DNA of 64,000 nucleotides from JAKQDH01 sp029558835 (GTDB lineage Bacteria; Planctomycetota; Phycisphaerae; UBA1845): NCBI GenBank assembly GCA_035356615.1, contig DAOQSN010000026.1, positions 12,618-76,617 on the forward strand. Direction: 5' to 3'. Of the stretch, positions 35,048-43,059 are shown in pieces. Position 1 is the first letter of the stretch. Each line of letters opens with the position of its first letter. Under the pieces are notes generated by a model. It worked only from the letters and a program-made list of their open reading frames with translations, made no database searches and had not been told where the DNA came from. The translations under genes and the position numbers were made by a program.

Positions 35048-35668
35048 ATGTGGCTCCGGCGGGTGTGGATTGGTGTGCTGTGGTGTAGTTTGCTGGGCGG
35101 ATTCTCGGTGCGCGCGCAGGAACCTCCGCCGCCGGACACCCAGTCGGCGACCGAGGAGGACCTGAGCAAGAAACTGGTCCGCCAGGTCACGTCCGCATCC
35201 GATGAGGACGTGATGGACCGCCTGCTGCGCCTGATGGACGAGAGCGCGCGACAGCTTTCCATTGAGTTCGATCCGGGCACGCAGACCCAGGCGGTGCAGG
35301 GGCGGATCATCGAGCAGCTTGACGAGGCCATCAAGGTGGCGGCCGCCCAACGGCGCAAGGGAGGCCCGGCCCGACCCCAGACCCATCCAGACAAGCGGCG
35401 CCGCCAGGACGCTGACCAGAAGCAGGGCGAGGACGCCCAGGCGGATGCCGCGCAGGAGGTGACCACCACGGCGTCGCCGACCGCGGCCGGCGATGAACAG
35501 AGCCGGCACGCCGATCAACTGCGCGAGTTCCGCCGCGCCTGGGGCAATCTGCCGGAGCGCGATCGGGAGGAGATCATCCAGGGCAGCTCCGAGGGCTTCC
35601 TCGAACGCTATCGCGCCTGGATCGAGCGCTATTACCGTGCCTTGCAGGAGGCGGACGAGAAGGAGTAG
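35048..35668 (+). CDS. secreted protein, MoxR-operon associated
   Basis: This 206-residue protein has a signal peptide (MWLRRVWIGVLWCSLLGG, FSVRAQ). A helical, charged part follows (EEDLSKKLVRQVTSASDEDVMDRLL) with a long Lys/Arg/Gln-rich low-complexity middle. The conserved-looking end is RAWGNLPERDREEIIQGSSE, FLERYRAWIERYYRAL. Small proteins of this kind follow DUF4175 genes in planctomycetes. It probably acts with the coiled-coil protein outside the membrane. ATG at 35048 is used because AGGGGGAG is nine bases upstream. Confidence 0.75.
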   Translation: MWLRRVWIGVLWCSLLGGFSVRAQEPPPPDTQSATEEDLSKKLVRQVTSASDEDVMDRLLRLMDESARQLSIEFDPGTQTQAVQGRIIEQLDEAIKVAAAQRRKGGPARPQTHPDKRRRQDADQKQGEDAQADAAQEVTTTASPTAAGDEQSRHADQLREFRRAWGNLPERDREEIIQGSSEGFLERYRAWIERYYRALQEADEKE

Positions 35669-35674
35669 CGCACC

Positions 35675-36898
35675 ATGTCGGAAACGAAGGCCAACGCCCT
35701 TTGCCACGGCAATCGGGGGTTTCGTTGTCGACGGGCATGGCGGTGCTGCGCTTGGCCATGCCACCCTGCTGCATGGGACGGAAGCGTTGGCCCGTGCTAC
35801 CCACATCCCACAGGCGTCCCCCCGTCTGCGAGCGTCGCTTTTCCGGTGAGGTGGCGCCATGTCGTCCTTACGTTGAGCGTGTGTGCATGCCTATCGGGGG
35901 CCACGCTGCCGGCGGCCGCGCAGCAGGAGGTGACTGGGGCACCTCCGGGCGCGGCGACGCCGCGGGCTTCCGAGCTAACGGGAGAGACGCGGCAGGCCAT
36001 TGACCGTGGATTGACGTGGCTGGCGTCCCACCAGCAGCCGGACGGCTGCTATGGGCCGTTATCCCAGTACGGTCCGCACGTGGGTCTGACGGGCCTGGCG
36101 GGCCTGGCCTTCCTGGCCGATGGGAACACCCCGGGGCGTGGGCGTTATGCCCAGCAGGTCGAGGGCTGCATTGCCTTCATCGTGGCACACAGTTCCGAGA
36201 GCGGGCTGCTGGCGGCGCAGAGTTCGCACGGGCCGATGTATGACCACGGCTTTGCCACGCTGTTCCTTGCCGAAGTCTACGGCATGTCGCCGCATTCTCA
36301 ACTGCACGAGACCCTGCGCAAAGCCGTGCGCGTGATCGTCGCGTCGCAGAACGACGAGGGCGGCTGGCGTTATCAACCGGTGCGCGCCGACGCGGACATT
36401 TCGGTCACGGTGTGCGAGGTCATGGCCCTGCGGGCGGCCCGCAACGCCGGGCTGTACGTGGACAAGACAGTGATCGACCGGGCGGTCGAGTACATCAAGC
36501 GCGCCCAGAACCCCGACGGCGGCTTCCGCTACATGCTCAACTCCGGCGGCTCGCAGTTCGCCCGGTCCGCGGGCGGCGTGGCGGCCCTTCAGTATGCCGG
36601 TCTGTACCAGGGTGAGGAGATCGAGCGGGGCCTGGGCTACGTGCTGCGTTTCCTGCCGCCGTATGAGCAGACGCCGCCCCACTACTTCTACGGCCAATAC
36701 TACGCCGCCCAGGCGATGTACCTGGCCGGCGACTCCTACTGGCAGCAGTGGTGGCCGGCCATCCGCCGAGAACTGCTGGAGAAGCAGGAGCCGGAGGGGC
36801 ATTGGCCGACCCAGGAGGCGGGTCCGGAATACGGAACCGCCATGGCTTTGATCATCCTGCAAATCCCGAACCGTCTCCTGCCGATCTTCCAGAGGTAG
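35675..36898 (+). CDS. prenyltransferase/squalene-cyclase repeat protein with an odd N-terminal extension
   Basis: This 407-residue protein is built of QW-like alpha-barrel repeats (LTWLASHQQPDGCYG, VIVASQNDEGGWRY, YIKRAQNPDGGFRYML), the fold of terpene cyclases and prenyltransferase beta subunits. It lacks an obvious DxDD cyclase motif and is probably a secreted non-catalytic member. The natural-looking signal peptide starts at residue 58 (VRWRHVVLTLSVCACLSG), with a possible GTG start at 35846. Upstream, however, an ATG at 35675 with AAGGAG eight bases before it reads straight into it. Residues 9-57 between them are derived from a family-1 repeat (RRAWRCCAWPCHP). Either the repeat entered the gene, or the gene starts at 35846 with no Shine-Dalgarno sequence. 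Confidence 0.75.
   Translation: MSETKANALCHGNRGFRCRRAWRCCAWPCHPAAWDGSVGPCYPHPTGVPPSASVAFPVRWRHVVLTLSVCACLSGATLPAAAQQEVTGAPPGAATPRASELTGETRQAIDRGLTWLASHQQPDGCYGPLSQYGPHVGLTGLAGLAFLADGNTPGRGRYAQQVEGCIAFIVAHSSESGLLAAQSSHGPMYDHGFATLFLAEVYGMSPHSQLHETLRKAVRVIVASQNDEGGWRYQPVRADADISVTVCEVMALRAARNAGLYVDKTVIDRAVEYIKRAQNPDGGFRYMLNSGGSQFARSAGGVAALQYAGLYQGEEIERGLGYVLRFLPPYEQTPPHYFYGQYYAAQAMYLAGDSYWQQWWPAIRRELLEKQEPEGHWPTQEAGPEYGTAMALIILQIPNRLLPIFQR
35734..35767. repeat. partial palindromic repeat, family 1 (copy F, in coding sequence)
   Basis: GCATGGCGGTGCTGCGCTTG followed by GCCATGCCACCC is a right arm of family 1. It lies in frame between the best start codon and the signal peptide of the prenyltransferase-repeat protein. 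Confidence 0.75.
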
Positions 36899-36949
36899 GG
36901 GCCGCTGCGTCGGCACGACCAGGCGCCGTCTGCGTGTGTGGCGTGGCTG

Positions 36950-36997
36950 GCATGCGTGGCATTGCCCAAGCCAAAGGCGCCGGCATGGCGGGGTGGC
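36950..36997. repeat. partial palindromic repeat, family 1 (copy G, left arm)
   Basis: GTGGCATTGCCCAAGCCAAAGGCGCCGGCATG corresponds to GGTGGCATGCCCAAGCCGAA, GGCGCCGGCATG at 4563 with few changes. It lies upstream of the NPCBM protein gene. Confidence 0.7.
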
Positions 36998-37181
36998 CGT
37001 CTCCTGCCTCCGCCGGGAGGACCTGGCGCCGCCGCGCGTGGCTGTGTCGCGCGGCTCAGTCGGTCTGCACGGGGTGGGGGCGTTTAGGAACGTGTCGAAT
37101 CCGCGGCAAAGCGCCGCGCGCGGGCGAGAATCCGGCGCGCGGGAAGGTAACAATGTAGTGGAGGCGTTGCGGAGGCCGAAC

Positions 37182-38465
37182 ATGGACCGCGGGATGCGAA
37201 ACTACCGGGCGGGCTTACTGGCCGTCAGCGCGCTGCTGGCTGGAACGGCGTCACTCCGCGCGCCGGCTCAGCAGATCGTGCCGCCGCCCGCGACGGAGCC
37301 GGCCGCCCCGGCGACGCCCGCGTCACCGGAAGCACCTCCGGTGGTCATTCGTGTGCAGACCATTGCCGAGAGCAGATGGGAGGGTGTCCTGGAGGCCTTC
37401 AGCCTCCAGGAAGGCCTGCGCCTTCGCCCGGCGGGGTCCGCCGTGCGTTCGATCGCCGCGGCGGACGTGGTACGCATCAAAACAGGCAGCACGCCGGTGA
37501 CCCCAGGGGCCGGCCACTGGATCGTCCGGCTTGCCGGTGGCGACGTGCTCTACGGTCGCCCGGTGGACTCCACGGCCGAGGGGCTCCGGTTGGAGACAGC
37601 CGAACTGGGCGTCCTTGACCTGTCGCTGGATGTCCTCTGCGGGTTGCACGCACCGGTGCCGGCGGCAGCGGCGGGGGCGGACCGCCTCAGCGCGTTTGAG
37701 CGGGCATCCTATGGGCGCGAAGACGCCGTGCTCATGGCCAATGGCGACGTGCTGCGTGGTTTCGTGACCGCGGTGAGCGGTCAGCACGTCGTCATCGAAA
37801 GCGGAACGGAAGCCCGGCAGGTGCCTCTGGGGCTGGTGGTGGCTGTGCGGCTTGCGGCCGGGGAGCCGGTGACGCCCACCGGCCTGTACGGCGTCGCCTT
37901 CCTTGCCCAGGGCGGGCGCGTGACGTTGACGGAAATGACCTGGGCCGCTGACCACGTGCAGGCGCGCCTGCGTGCGGGGCCGGTCGTGCGCTTCCCGGCG
38001 GGGGAGTTGCTCAGTCTCGAAGTATACGGCGGACGCTGGGAATGGCTCGCCCGGCGCGCGCCGACGAGCTTCCAGCATACACCAATGTTGGGGCTGGACT
38101 TCGGCTGGGCGGCCAATCGCAACGTCCTCGGTGGACTGCTGCGCGTCGCGGGGCAGGATTACGAGCATGGCCTCGGCGTGCACAGCCGCTGCCGCCTCGT
38201 GTATGACCTGGGCGGCGGCTTCACCGTGTTCACGACGAGTTTCGGCATGGACGACGATAGCGGCCCCCTGGCGGACGTGGCGGTCCTCGTCCTTATCGAC
38301 GGGCAGCCGCGTTTCGAGCAGTCCCAAGTCCGGGTGGGCAAGCTCCACGGCCCGCTACGGCTCGACGTTACCGGTGCCCGGCGCCTGGAGCTGCTCGTCG
38401 ATTTCGGCGACCACGGCGACATCCAGGACCGCTTCGACTGGATCGAACCCGCTCTGGTACGCTGA
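37182..38465 (+). CDS. secreted NPCBM-domain protein
   Basis: This 427-residue protein has a signal peptide (MDRGMRNYRAGLLAVSALLA, then GTASLRAPAQ). Two LSm-like/beta segments follow (about 45-290) that read GVLEAFSLQEGLRLRPA and DVLRGFVTAVSGQHVVIE. The C-terminal NPCBM domain (about 300-427) has YEHGLGVHSRCRLVYDLGGG, TTSFGMDDDSG and LELLVDFGDHGDIQDRFDW. NPCBM domains bind galactose-type sugars in glycosyl hydrolases, though no hydrolase domain is here. The ATG at 37182 has GGAGG six bases before it. It follows the prenyltransferase-repeat gene and may belong to the same transcript. Confidence 0.85.
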   Translation: MDRGMRNYRAGLLAVSALLAGTASLRAPAQQIVPPPATEPAAPATPASPEAPPVVIRVQTIAESRWEGVLEAFSLQEGLRLRPAGSAVRSIAAADVVRIKTGSTPVTPGAGHWIVRLAGGDVLYGRPVDSTAEGLRLETAELGVLDLSLDVLCGLHAPVPAAAAGADRLSAFERASYGREDAVLMANGDVLRGFVTAVSGQHVVIESGTEARQVPLGLVVAVRLAAGEPVTPTGLYGVAFLAQGGRVTLTEMTWAADHVQARLRAGPVVRFPAGELLSLEVYGGRWEWLARRAPTSFQHTPMLGLDFGWAANRNVLGGLLRVAGQDYEHGLGVHSRCRLVYDLGGGFTVFTTSFGMDDDSGPLADVAVLVLIDGQPRFEQSQVRVGKLHGPLRLDVTGARRLELLVDFGDHGDIQDRFDWIEPALVR

Positions 38466-38527
38466 CTCGCCCCGACTGCCCCGAAAAGCTGCACGACAGC
38501 CGAAAGTGCCGTGGTTCCACGACGGTC

Positions 38528-39073
38528 TCACATGCGCGGCAGGCGTTCGAGGGCTTGGATCGCTTCCTTCCGGTGGACGTATTGGTGGTCCAGGTGCAGG
38601 ACGCGTTCCCAGGCCTGGCGAGCAACCGGGAAGCGACCCATGAGCGTCATCAGGCGTGCCCAGCCCACCCACAGCCCCATGTCCTCGTCGTCCACCGCCA
38701 GCGCGGTTTGCAGCAGGTCGCAGGCGTCAGCGTAACGCTGCTGGGCGATGGCCGTGGCGGCCGCGTCGGTCAGCACCTGGAGTTGCTCTTCCACTTCCCC
38801 CGGCACTACCCGACGCAGGCGGACCAGCATCCCCACCTGTGCTGCCACCCACACCACGCCGGCTGCGGTTGCAGCACCCGCCGCGAGTGCGGGCGGCACG
38901 TCGTCGGGAATCACCAGCAGACCCCAGAGGCCGACCTGACTTGTCAGGACGAACATCGCGGCCAGCGCCAGCCCGAGTCGTTCCCGGCGCAACACGATCA
39001 GCCCCACTCCGGGGGCGAGCAGATTCGCGGCCAGCGCCGCGCCGTGCCGGATATGCATCGGGCCGTCGCGCAT
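38528..39073 (-). CDS. membrane protein with C-terminal TPR-like repeat
   Basis: This 181-residue protein has three hydrophobic segments (about 10-25, 33-50 and 60-78). A soluble tail has one or two TPR-like units (AIAQQRYADACDLLQTALAV, FPVARQAWERVLHLDHQYVH). No function is known. The ATG at 39073 (MRDGPMHIRHG) is used because GGAG lies seven bases before it. It converges on the NPCBM gene. Confidence 0.7.
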   Translation of the reverse strand: MRDGPMHIRHGAALAANLLAPGVGLIVLRRERLGLALAAMFVLTSQVGLWGLLVIPDDVPPALAAGAATAAGVVWVAAQVGMLVRLRRVVPGEVEEQLQVLTDAAATAIAQQRYADACDLLQTALAVDDEDMGLWVGWARLMTLMGRFPVARQAWERVLHLDHQYVHRKEAIQALERLPRM

Positions 39074-39185
39074 TCGGTCTCCGCCGACCAGAGATCGATA
39101 CCCACTCGTGCAGTCCGAGGCGAGAGTATTACCACGCCCCGAGTCCGAGCGAAACAGAGCCCGAGCGGAAACGGGGGGGAAGAAG

Positions 39186-39213
39186 GCAAGAGGCAAGGGG
39201 CAAGAGGCAAGAG
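39186..39213. repeat. tandem GGCAAGA repeat
   Basis: Four 7-base units read GGCAAGA, GGCAAGG, GGCAAGA, GGCAAGA. It is a simple-sequence repeat in an intergenic region. Confidence 0.6.
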
Positions 39214-39436
39214 CGGAATAGGCGTTGCACACCGGGAATTGCGAAGCGCGAGTGGGGAATAGCGAATGTAAGAGGGGCGGGGAACCGAGACCTTGCGCGG
39301 GAGCCGGTTGAAGAAGTAGCGTTGGCCCCCTGTGGCGGACGTAAGGGGCCTCGAACCCACCGGTTTTCAGGGCATCAACGGCCGCCCGACGAAATCGAGT
39401 TCGAGCGGCACCGGGCGAACCAGGCGCAGCGGATGA

Positions 39437-39508
39437 GGTGGCGTCGGCCGCGCTGCGGGCGGCAGGGTTGTCGCCCGGGGCGTGGTCAACGACTACGTCG
39501 CCCGCGGG
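39437..39508. repeat. palindromic repeat, family 3 (copy 3)
   Basis: GGCGTCGGCCGC...GTCGCCC then GGGGCGTGGTCAACGACTAC and GTCGCCCGCGGGG matches the copy at 28879 base for base over the GCGTGGTCAmCGACTACGTC part. Confidence 0.65.
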
Positions 39509-39516
39509 GGGGGGTA

Positions 39517-39652
39517 TGTGTTTAGCGTCTTTGGCATTGTGGGTGCCATGCTTTCCCGCGACCGCGGTCGCGGGTAAGCATGCCTCTGCCTGCCGTAGCA
39601 CATGCCCACCCCCGCCTGCGGCGGGTGAGGGCATGGCACCCGCGCTAAACGC
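39517..39652. repeat. palindromic repeat, family 2 (copy 2)
   Basis: GTTTAGCG and GGGTGCCATGC at the left pair with GCATGGCACCC and CGCTAAAC at the right, so this copy keeps cleaner terminal inverted repeats than the one at 26432. Internal hairpins include CCCGCGACCGCGGTCGCGGG. Confidence 0.8.
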
Positions 39653-39772
39653 GTACGGGGCGCAACGCTACAAGGCGGAGCGACGCCACGAGCGGGGCGA
39701 CGGTGCGAGTAGCGGCTGTGCCTCGCCGTCCGGCCGGCTTGCGTTCGCCGGAGGCGGGTTGATAATGCCGCC

Positions 39773-40360
39773 ATGAGACCCCTTGTGTCACCACAGGTTT
39801 ACGGCGTTGTCTTGGCGGTGTTGTGCCTGGTGCCGGTGGGTTGCGCCACGCCGCGACCTTCCGCGGTGAGTTTCGGAGTGGTGGAAGTGCCCAGCCGTGA
39901 CCGGGCGGAAGTCTTCGACGCGGCCGAGGCCACGCTGCTGCGCCTGGGGTACCGCATCGACCAGCGCGATGCCCGAGCCGGGACTCTCTCGACTTATCCC
40001 GAACGCCTCAGCGCCGCGGAGGTTCCGGCCGGTCTGGCGGGCAGTCGGCGTACCACGCGGCCGCGACGCCAGCTTGCCCAGGTCCAGGTGCGGCCCACCG
40101 GGTCGGGGGCAACGGTGTACTGCAAGGTACTCGTCCAGGAGCTGGGCACCCCGGCCTACCAGATGCTCGCGCGGGACGCAGCCGGGACGGACGTGCCGTC
40201 GGAGACCGCCATCGATCGCGACGCCGCCCTCAACGAGGAGCAGAGCACGGTCTGGGCGGTGACGGGTCGGGACAAGGTCCAGGAACGCCGGATTCTGACG
40301 GCCATCGCAGAGCTGTTCCCTCCGGCGCCGGCCGCTACGTCCGCTCCACCGGGCTCGTAG
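39773..40360 (+). CDS. lipoprotein of unknown function
   Basis: This 195-residue protein has a signal peptide with the lipobox VPVGC (CLVPVGCATPRP). The body has an alpha/beta pattern with DAAEATLLRLGYRIDQRDARAGTL, which resembles lipoproteins with a BamC-like or DUF4136-like element (short helix, strand, turn, strand). A Thr/Arg-rich loop follows, then ERRILTAIAELFP at the end. The function is unknown. It is followed by a second lipoprotein after a repeat. Confidence 0.7.
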   Translation: MRPLVSPQVYGVVLAVLCLVPVGCATPRPSAVSFGVVEVPSRDRAEVFDAAEATLLRLGYRIDQRDARAGTLSTYPERLSAAEVPAGLAGSRRTTRPRRQLAQVQVRPTGSGATVYCKVLVQELGTPAYQMLARDAAGTDVPSETAIDRDAALNEEQSTVWAVTGRDKVQERRILTAIAELFPPAPAATSAPPGS

Positions 40361-40693
40361 GTCGTCCCCCCAGCCCGTCGGCCTCCCGGGCGGGCCCGGC
40401 GTCACCCGGTGACTGCGAAGATCATTTCGTCCGGCTTGTCGTCCGCCGGCCGGGGTCGATCGTCCTTCGGAATGGAAACCTGACAAGGGGACACGGGTGG
40501 GTGGCATGCCCAAGCCCGCCTCAAGCGGGTGCCGGCATGCTCTCCTGCGAAGAAGAGCGAACCGCAAACCCCAGCAGCATGGCGGCGCTGCGCTTGGCCA
40601 TGCCACCCCGTCCGGCCGCCGGGCTTTCCCGGGGGGTGGGTCCGTTCAGACGAGCAACGACGATCCGACAGGACAAGCACAGGAGAAACGAAG
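40361..40693. other. intergenic region containing repeat copy H
   Basis: This is a 333-base gap between two lipoprotein genes. It holds the family-1 copy at 40499-40608 and nothing else recognisable. Confidence 0.5.
40499..40608. repeat. full palindromic repeat, family 1 (copy H)
   Basis: GGGTGGCATGCCCAAGCCCG starts the left arm, with GGTGCCGGCATGC inside. The right arm reads AGCATGGCGGCGCTGCGCTT then GGCCATGCCACCCC. It is the closest relative of copy E. Confidence 0.85.
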
Positions 40694-41782
40694 ATGACGC
40701 ACGTACGGCTGGGTGGAGGTCTGGTCGTGATGGCGGCCGCGCTGGCGGCCGCAACGGGCTGTTTGCACCGGGCGGAGAAGATCACCATTGGCCGGGATGG
40801 CCGGGTAACCATCGAGGTCGAATACAAGGGAGACCCGGGCGATTTCACTGGTCCCGACGCGCTGCCCAGCAAGGAGAGCGACTGGGACGTCACCCGTACG
40901 GAGAAAGCCAAGGGCCCGGAGCCCGCGCAGCCCGAGGAGGGCAAACCGGCGAAGGGGGTCCCCCAGACGGAGGTTGAGCTGACCGCCACGCGCGGGTTTC
41001 CGCCTGGGGCGGAGCTGCCGCGCACGTTTGCGGCTCCCACGGACCCGGACCGCGATCTGTATCTGGACTTCCCGACCACTCTGAAGATTGAGGAGCGCCC
41101 GGACGGCACCTACTATCATTTCCGACGGGTGTATTCGCCGCGGCGCTGGGCGTACGCCAACTTCTGGAAAGAGGCCATCTTCGACGAAGACATGCAGAAA
41201 CTCGCCGCGAAGGACCCCAAGGAGCTTAAGCGCAACGATCGGATCAGGGTGCTGAAGGCCTTCGCGGAAGTCGAGGCACGCAAGCAGGTCGAGTTCTTGC
41301 GCGAGGCGCTGGCGCAGTGCGACCCGCAGCTTGCCGCCGACCGTTTCCTGCGGGTGCGGCGTGCCCTGCTCGACGTGTACGAGCGGATCGACTGGGACAA
41401 GGTCCTGCCGCCCGAGCTCCTGACCCAGGACGAGGAGGAGCGCGACAAGCAGCTTCAGCAGGAGGCGGAGCGCCTCATTGCCGAGGGGCACGCGGAGGCG
41501 GTCAAGTCGCTGCGCATGCACGCCGGCTACGAGGATGCCCAAGTGGCCGCCTTCGAGAAGGCTTACGCCCGCGCCCAGCGCTACTACCAGATTACCGAGA
41601 GTCACGACGGGCACGTCTTCGGACTGGCCATCATCATGCCCGGGGAGGTCGTCGCTCACAACGCGGACGAGGTTGAGCAGGACGGGACACCGACCTGGAG
41701 CTTCGGTGGGGTCGCCTTCCGCGACCGCCCGCACGAGATCATGATCACGTCGCGCGTACCGCGGGAGAAAGAGGGCAAGTAA
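40694..41782 (+). CDS. lipoprotein of unknown function
   Basis: This 362-residue protein has a signal peptide with a lipobox at AAATGC (residue 23) and an acidic/Pro linker. A domain follows containing DLYLDFPTTLKIEERPDGTYYHFRRVYSPRRWAY. A long charged alpha-helical part comes next (RIRVLKAFAEVEARKQVEFLREAL, EEERDKQLQQEAERLIAE). The end is beta-rich (GLAIIMPGEVVAHNADEVEQ, IMITSRVPRE). No family was recognised. The ATG at 40694 has AGGAG eight bases upstream. It is unlike its neighbour in sequence. Confidence 0.75.
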   Translation: MTHVRLGGGLVVMAAALAAATGCLHRAEKITIGRDGRVTIEVEYKGDPGDFTGPDALPSKESDWDVTRTEKAKGPEPAQPEEGKPAKGVPQTEVELTATRGFPPGAELPRTFAAPTDPDRDLYLDFPTTLKIEERPDGTYYHFRRVYSPRRWAYANFWKEAIFDEDMQKLAAKDPKELKRNDRIRVLKAFAEVEARKQVEFLREALAQCDPQLAADRFLRVRRALLDVYERIDWDKVLPPELLTQDEEERDKQLQQEAERLIAEGHAEAVKSLRMHAGYEDAQVAAFEKAYARAQRYYQITESHDGHVFGLAIIMPGEVVAHNADEVEQDGTPTWSFGGVAFRDRPHEIMITSRVPREKEGK

Positions 41783-41820
41783 CGGCGCGAGCAGCGCCGG
41801 CGGTGACTGCGAGTGCGAGG

Positions 41821-41848
41821 GGCGGCGCGCCCGGGCGGGCGCGCCGCC
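41821..41848 (+). terminator. perfect GC hairpin after the lipoprotein gene
   Basis: GGCGGCGCGCCC and GGGCGCGCCGCC form a 12-bp perfect stem with loop GGGC, 38 bases after the stop. No T-run follows, so this is a hairpin that could stop or stabilise the transcript. Confidence 0.5.
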
Positions 41849-41864
41849 ATGCACAGTGCCGGGT

Positions 41865-41896
41865 GGAATGCAGAATGACGAAGGCGGAATGCAGAA
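41865..41896. repeat. short direct repeat of GGAATGCAGAA
   Basis: GGAATGCAGAA occurs at 41865-41875 and 41886-41896, 21 bases apart. The reverse complement is similar to the CTGCATTCTTA pair at 25414. Confidence 0.5.
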
Positions 41897-41953
41897 ACGC
41901 GAACGGCATCCTGACTGTGCAGGGCGGGGCACTGAAATCGGCAGAGTACTGAC

Positions 41954-42493
41954 ATGACGTTCAGCGGCGCCACTTCGTCACCCGGTTTCGAGGCCTACAT
42001 CCACGACGTGTACGGGTGGGCGTATCGGGTGCTGGGCCACCACCACGACGCCCTGGACGTCGTGCAGGACGTGTTTCTGAAGTGGAACCGGCAATGCGCG
42101 GCTGACTTGCCGGAGCAGCCGCGCGGGTGGTTGCGGCGGGTGACGCTGAATCGCGCCCTGGACGTGCGGCGAGCACAGCAGGTCCGGACCGCCGCGCAAC
42201 GAGCGCAGGTGCCCACCGACGCGGGACGGGAGCCGCGTTTGGCGATGACGAACCCGGCGGAGGCCGAGGAAAGTCAACGGGCGCTCCGCGACCGGCTGAC
42301 GGGCGCGCTGGCGGAACTCAGCGACATGCAGCGCAGCGTCCTGGTCGCCAAGGTGTATGACAATCTGACTTTCGCAGAATTGGCGGAGGAGATGGGCGTG
42401 GCCGTCTCCACCGTGAAGACCCACTATGTGCGGGCGGTCCAGGCCGTGCGCGACCGGCTGACCACCGGCGGGGTGGACGAGGTGCTGCCATGA
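41954..42493 (+). CDS. ECF-type RNA polymerase sigma factor
   Basis: This 179-residue sigma factor has region 2 (DALDVVQDVFLKWNRQ, RGWLRRVTLNRALDVRR) and region 4 (LAELSDMQRSVLVAKVYDNLTFAELAEEMGVAVSTVKTHYVRA), the usual two domains of ECF sigma factors. The next gene overlaps its stop by ATGA (42490-42493) and encodes a zinc-binding anti-sigma candidate, so the two are translationally coupled. The upstream promoter is not evident. The regulon is unknown. Confidence 0.92.
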   Translation: MTFSGATSSPGFEAYIHDVYGWAYRVLGHHHDALDVVQDVFLKWNRQCAADLPEQPRGWLRRVTLNRALDVRRAQQVRTAAQRAQVPTDAGREPRLAMTNPAEAEESQRALRDRLTGALAELSDMQRSVLVAKVYDNLTFAELAEEMGVAVSTVKTHYVRAVQAVRDRLTTGGVDEVLP

Positions 42494-43017
42494 ACTGTGA
42501 TGAATTCAGACTGCTGCTGGCGGAAGCGTGGGGCGGGGAGCTGGCCGGGCCGGCACGCGCGGAATTCGAGGCACACCGACAGGCGTGCACCGCATGCGGG
42601 CGCGAGTATGACTCCGGTCGGGCGACGCTGGATGTCTTGCGGGAGCTCTCCGGTCCGCGTGCGGTGCGGCTGCGCCGCGAGGGGGCACGACTGGTGTTCG
42701 AGGACGTCGCCGGCGTTGCCGCACCGGTGGGGGGCCGGCGGCCGCGTTGGGCGTCGGTCTCGCGGTATGCGGCCGGTCTGCTGCTGGCGTTTGTCGGCGG
42801 GTACGGGCTGCACGCCGGCCTGATGCTCAGCAGCGCCGGCCCCGTGTCATCGGCACCCGCAGAGGTGGGCGCGGCTCCATCCCCGCGGTTGGACGCGACG
42901 TTCGAGGCGGCCCTGGCCCGCGCGCACTACCGGAACCCCACCGCGTCCGGGTTGGCCAAGTGTGTGACCGCGCTGGCGGCCGTGGGGCGCGCGGGCTCAG
43001 GGGTCGCCCCGCAGTGA
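42490..43017 (+). CDS. anti-sigma factor with zinc-binding N-terminus
   Basis: This 175-residue protein starts with a short ASD-like domain (MNCDEFRLLLAEAWGGEL) carrying HRQACTACGREY (H-x3-C-x2-C), which is typical of zinc-binding anti-sigma factors. A membrane helix lies at about 92-110 (YAAGLLLAFVGGYGLHAGLM), so the C-terminal 60 residues would be outside. It is expected to hold the ECF sigma factor encoded just upstream. The overlap of start and stop (ATGA) supports 1:1 production. Confidence 0.8.
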   Translation: MNCDEFRLLLAEAWGGELAGPARAEFEAHRQACTACGREYDSGRATLDVLRELSGPRAVRLRREGARLVFEDVAGVAAPVGGRRPRWASVSRYAAGLLLAFVGGYGLHAGLMLSSAGPVSSAPAEVGAAPSPRLDATFEAALARAHYRNPTASGLAKCVTALAAVGRAGSGVAPQ

Positions 43018-43059
43018 CGCGGCGCGCCGGGATTCCTCTGCTGCTTGTGCGCAGATGGG

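Larger units (their letters stand above)
39074..39772. other. 700-base intergenic region made of repeats
   Basis: It contains, in order, four GGCAAGA-type units (39186-39213), a GGCCCCCTGTGGCGGACGTA stretch at 39325, a family-3 copy (39437-39508) and a family-2 copy (39517-39652). There is no gene. It looks like a hot spot where different repeats have nested. Confidence 0.65.

Noticed and set aside
39493..39774. Small frames reading through the repeats (for example CPHPPQAGVGMC)
   Set aside because: The same peptide fragments appear wherever family-2 repeats occur, so they are translations of repeat DNA rather than genes.
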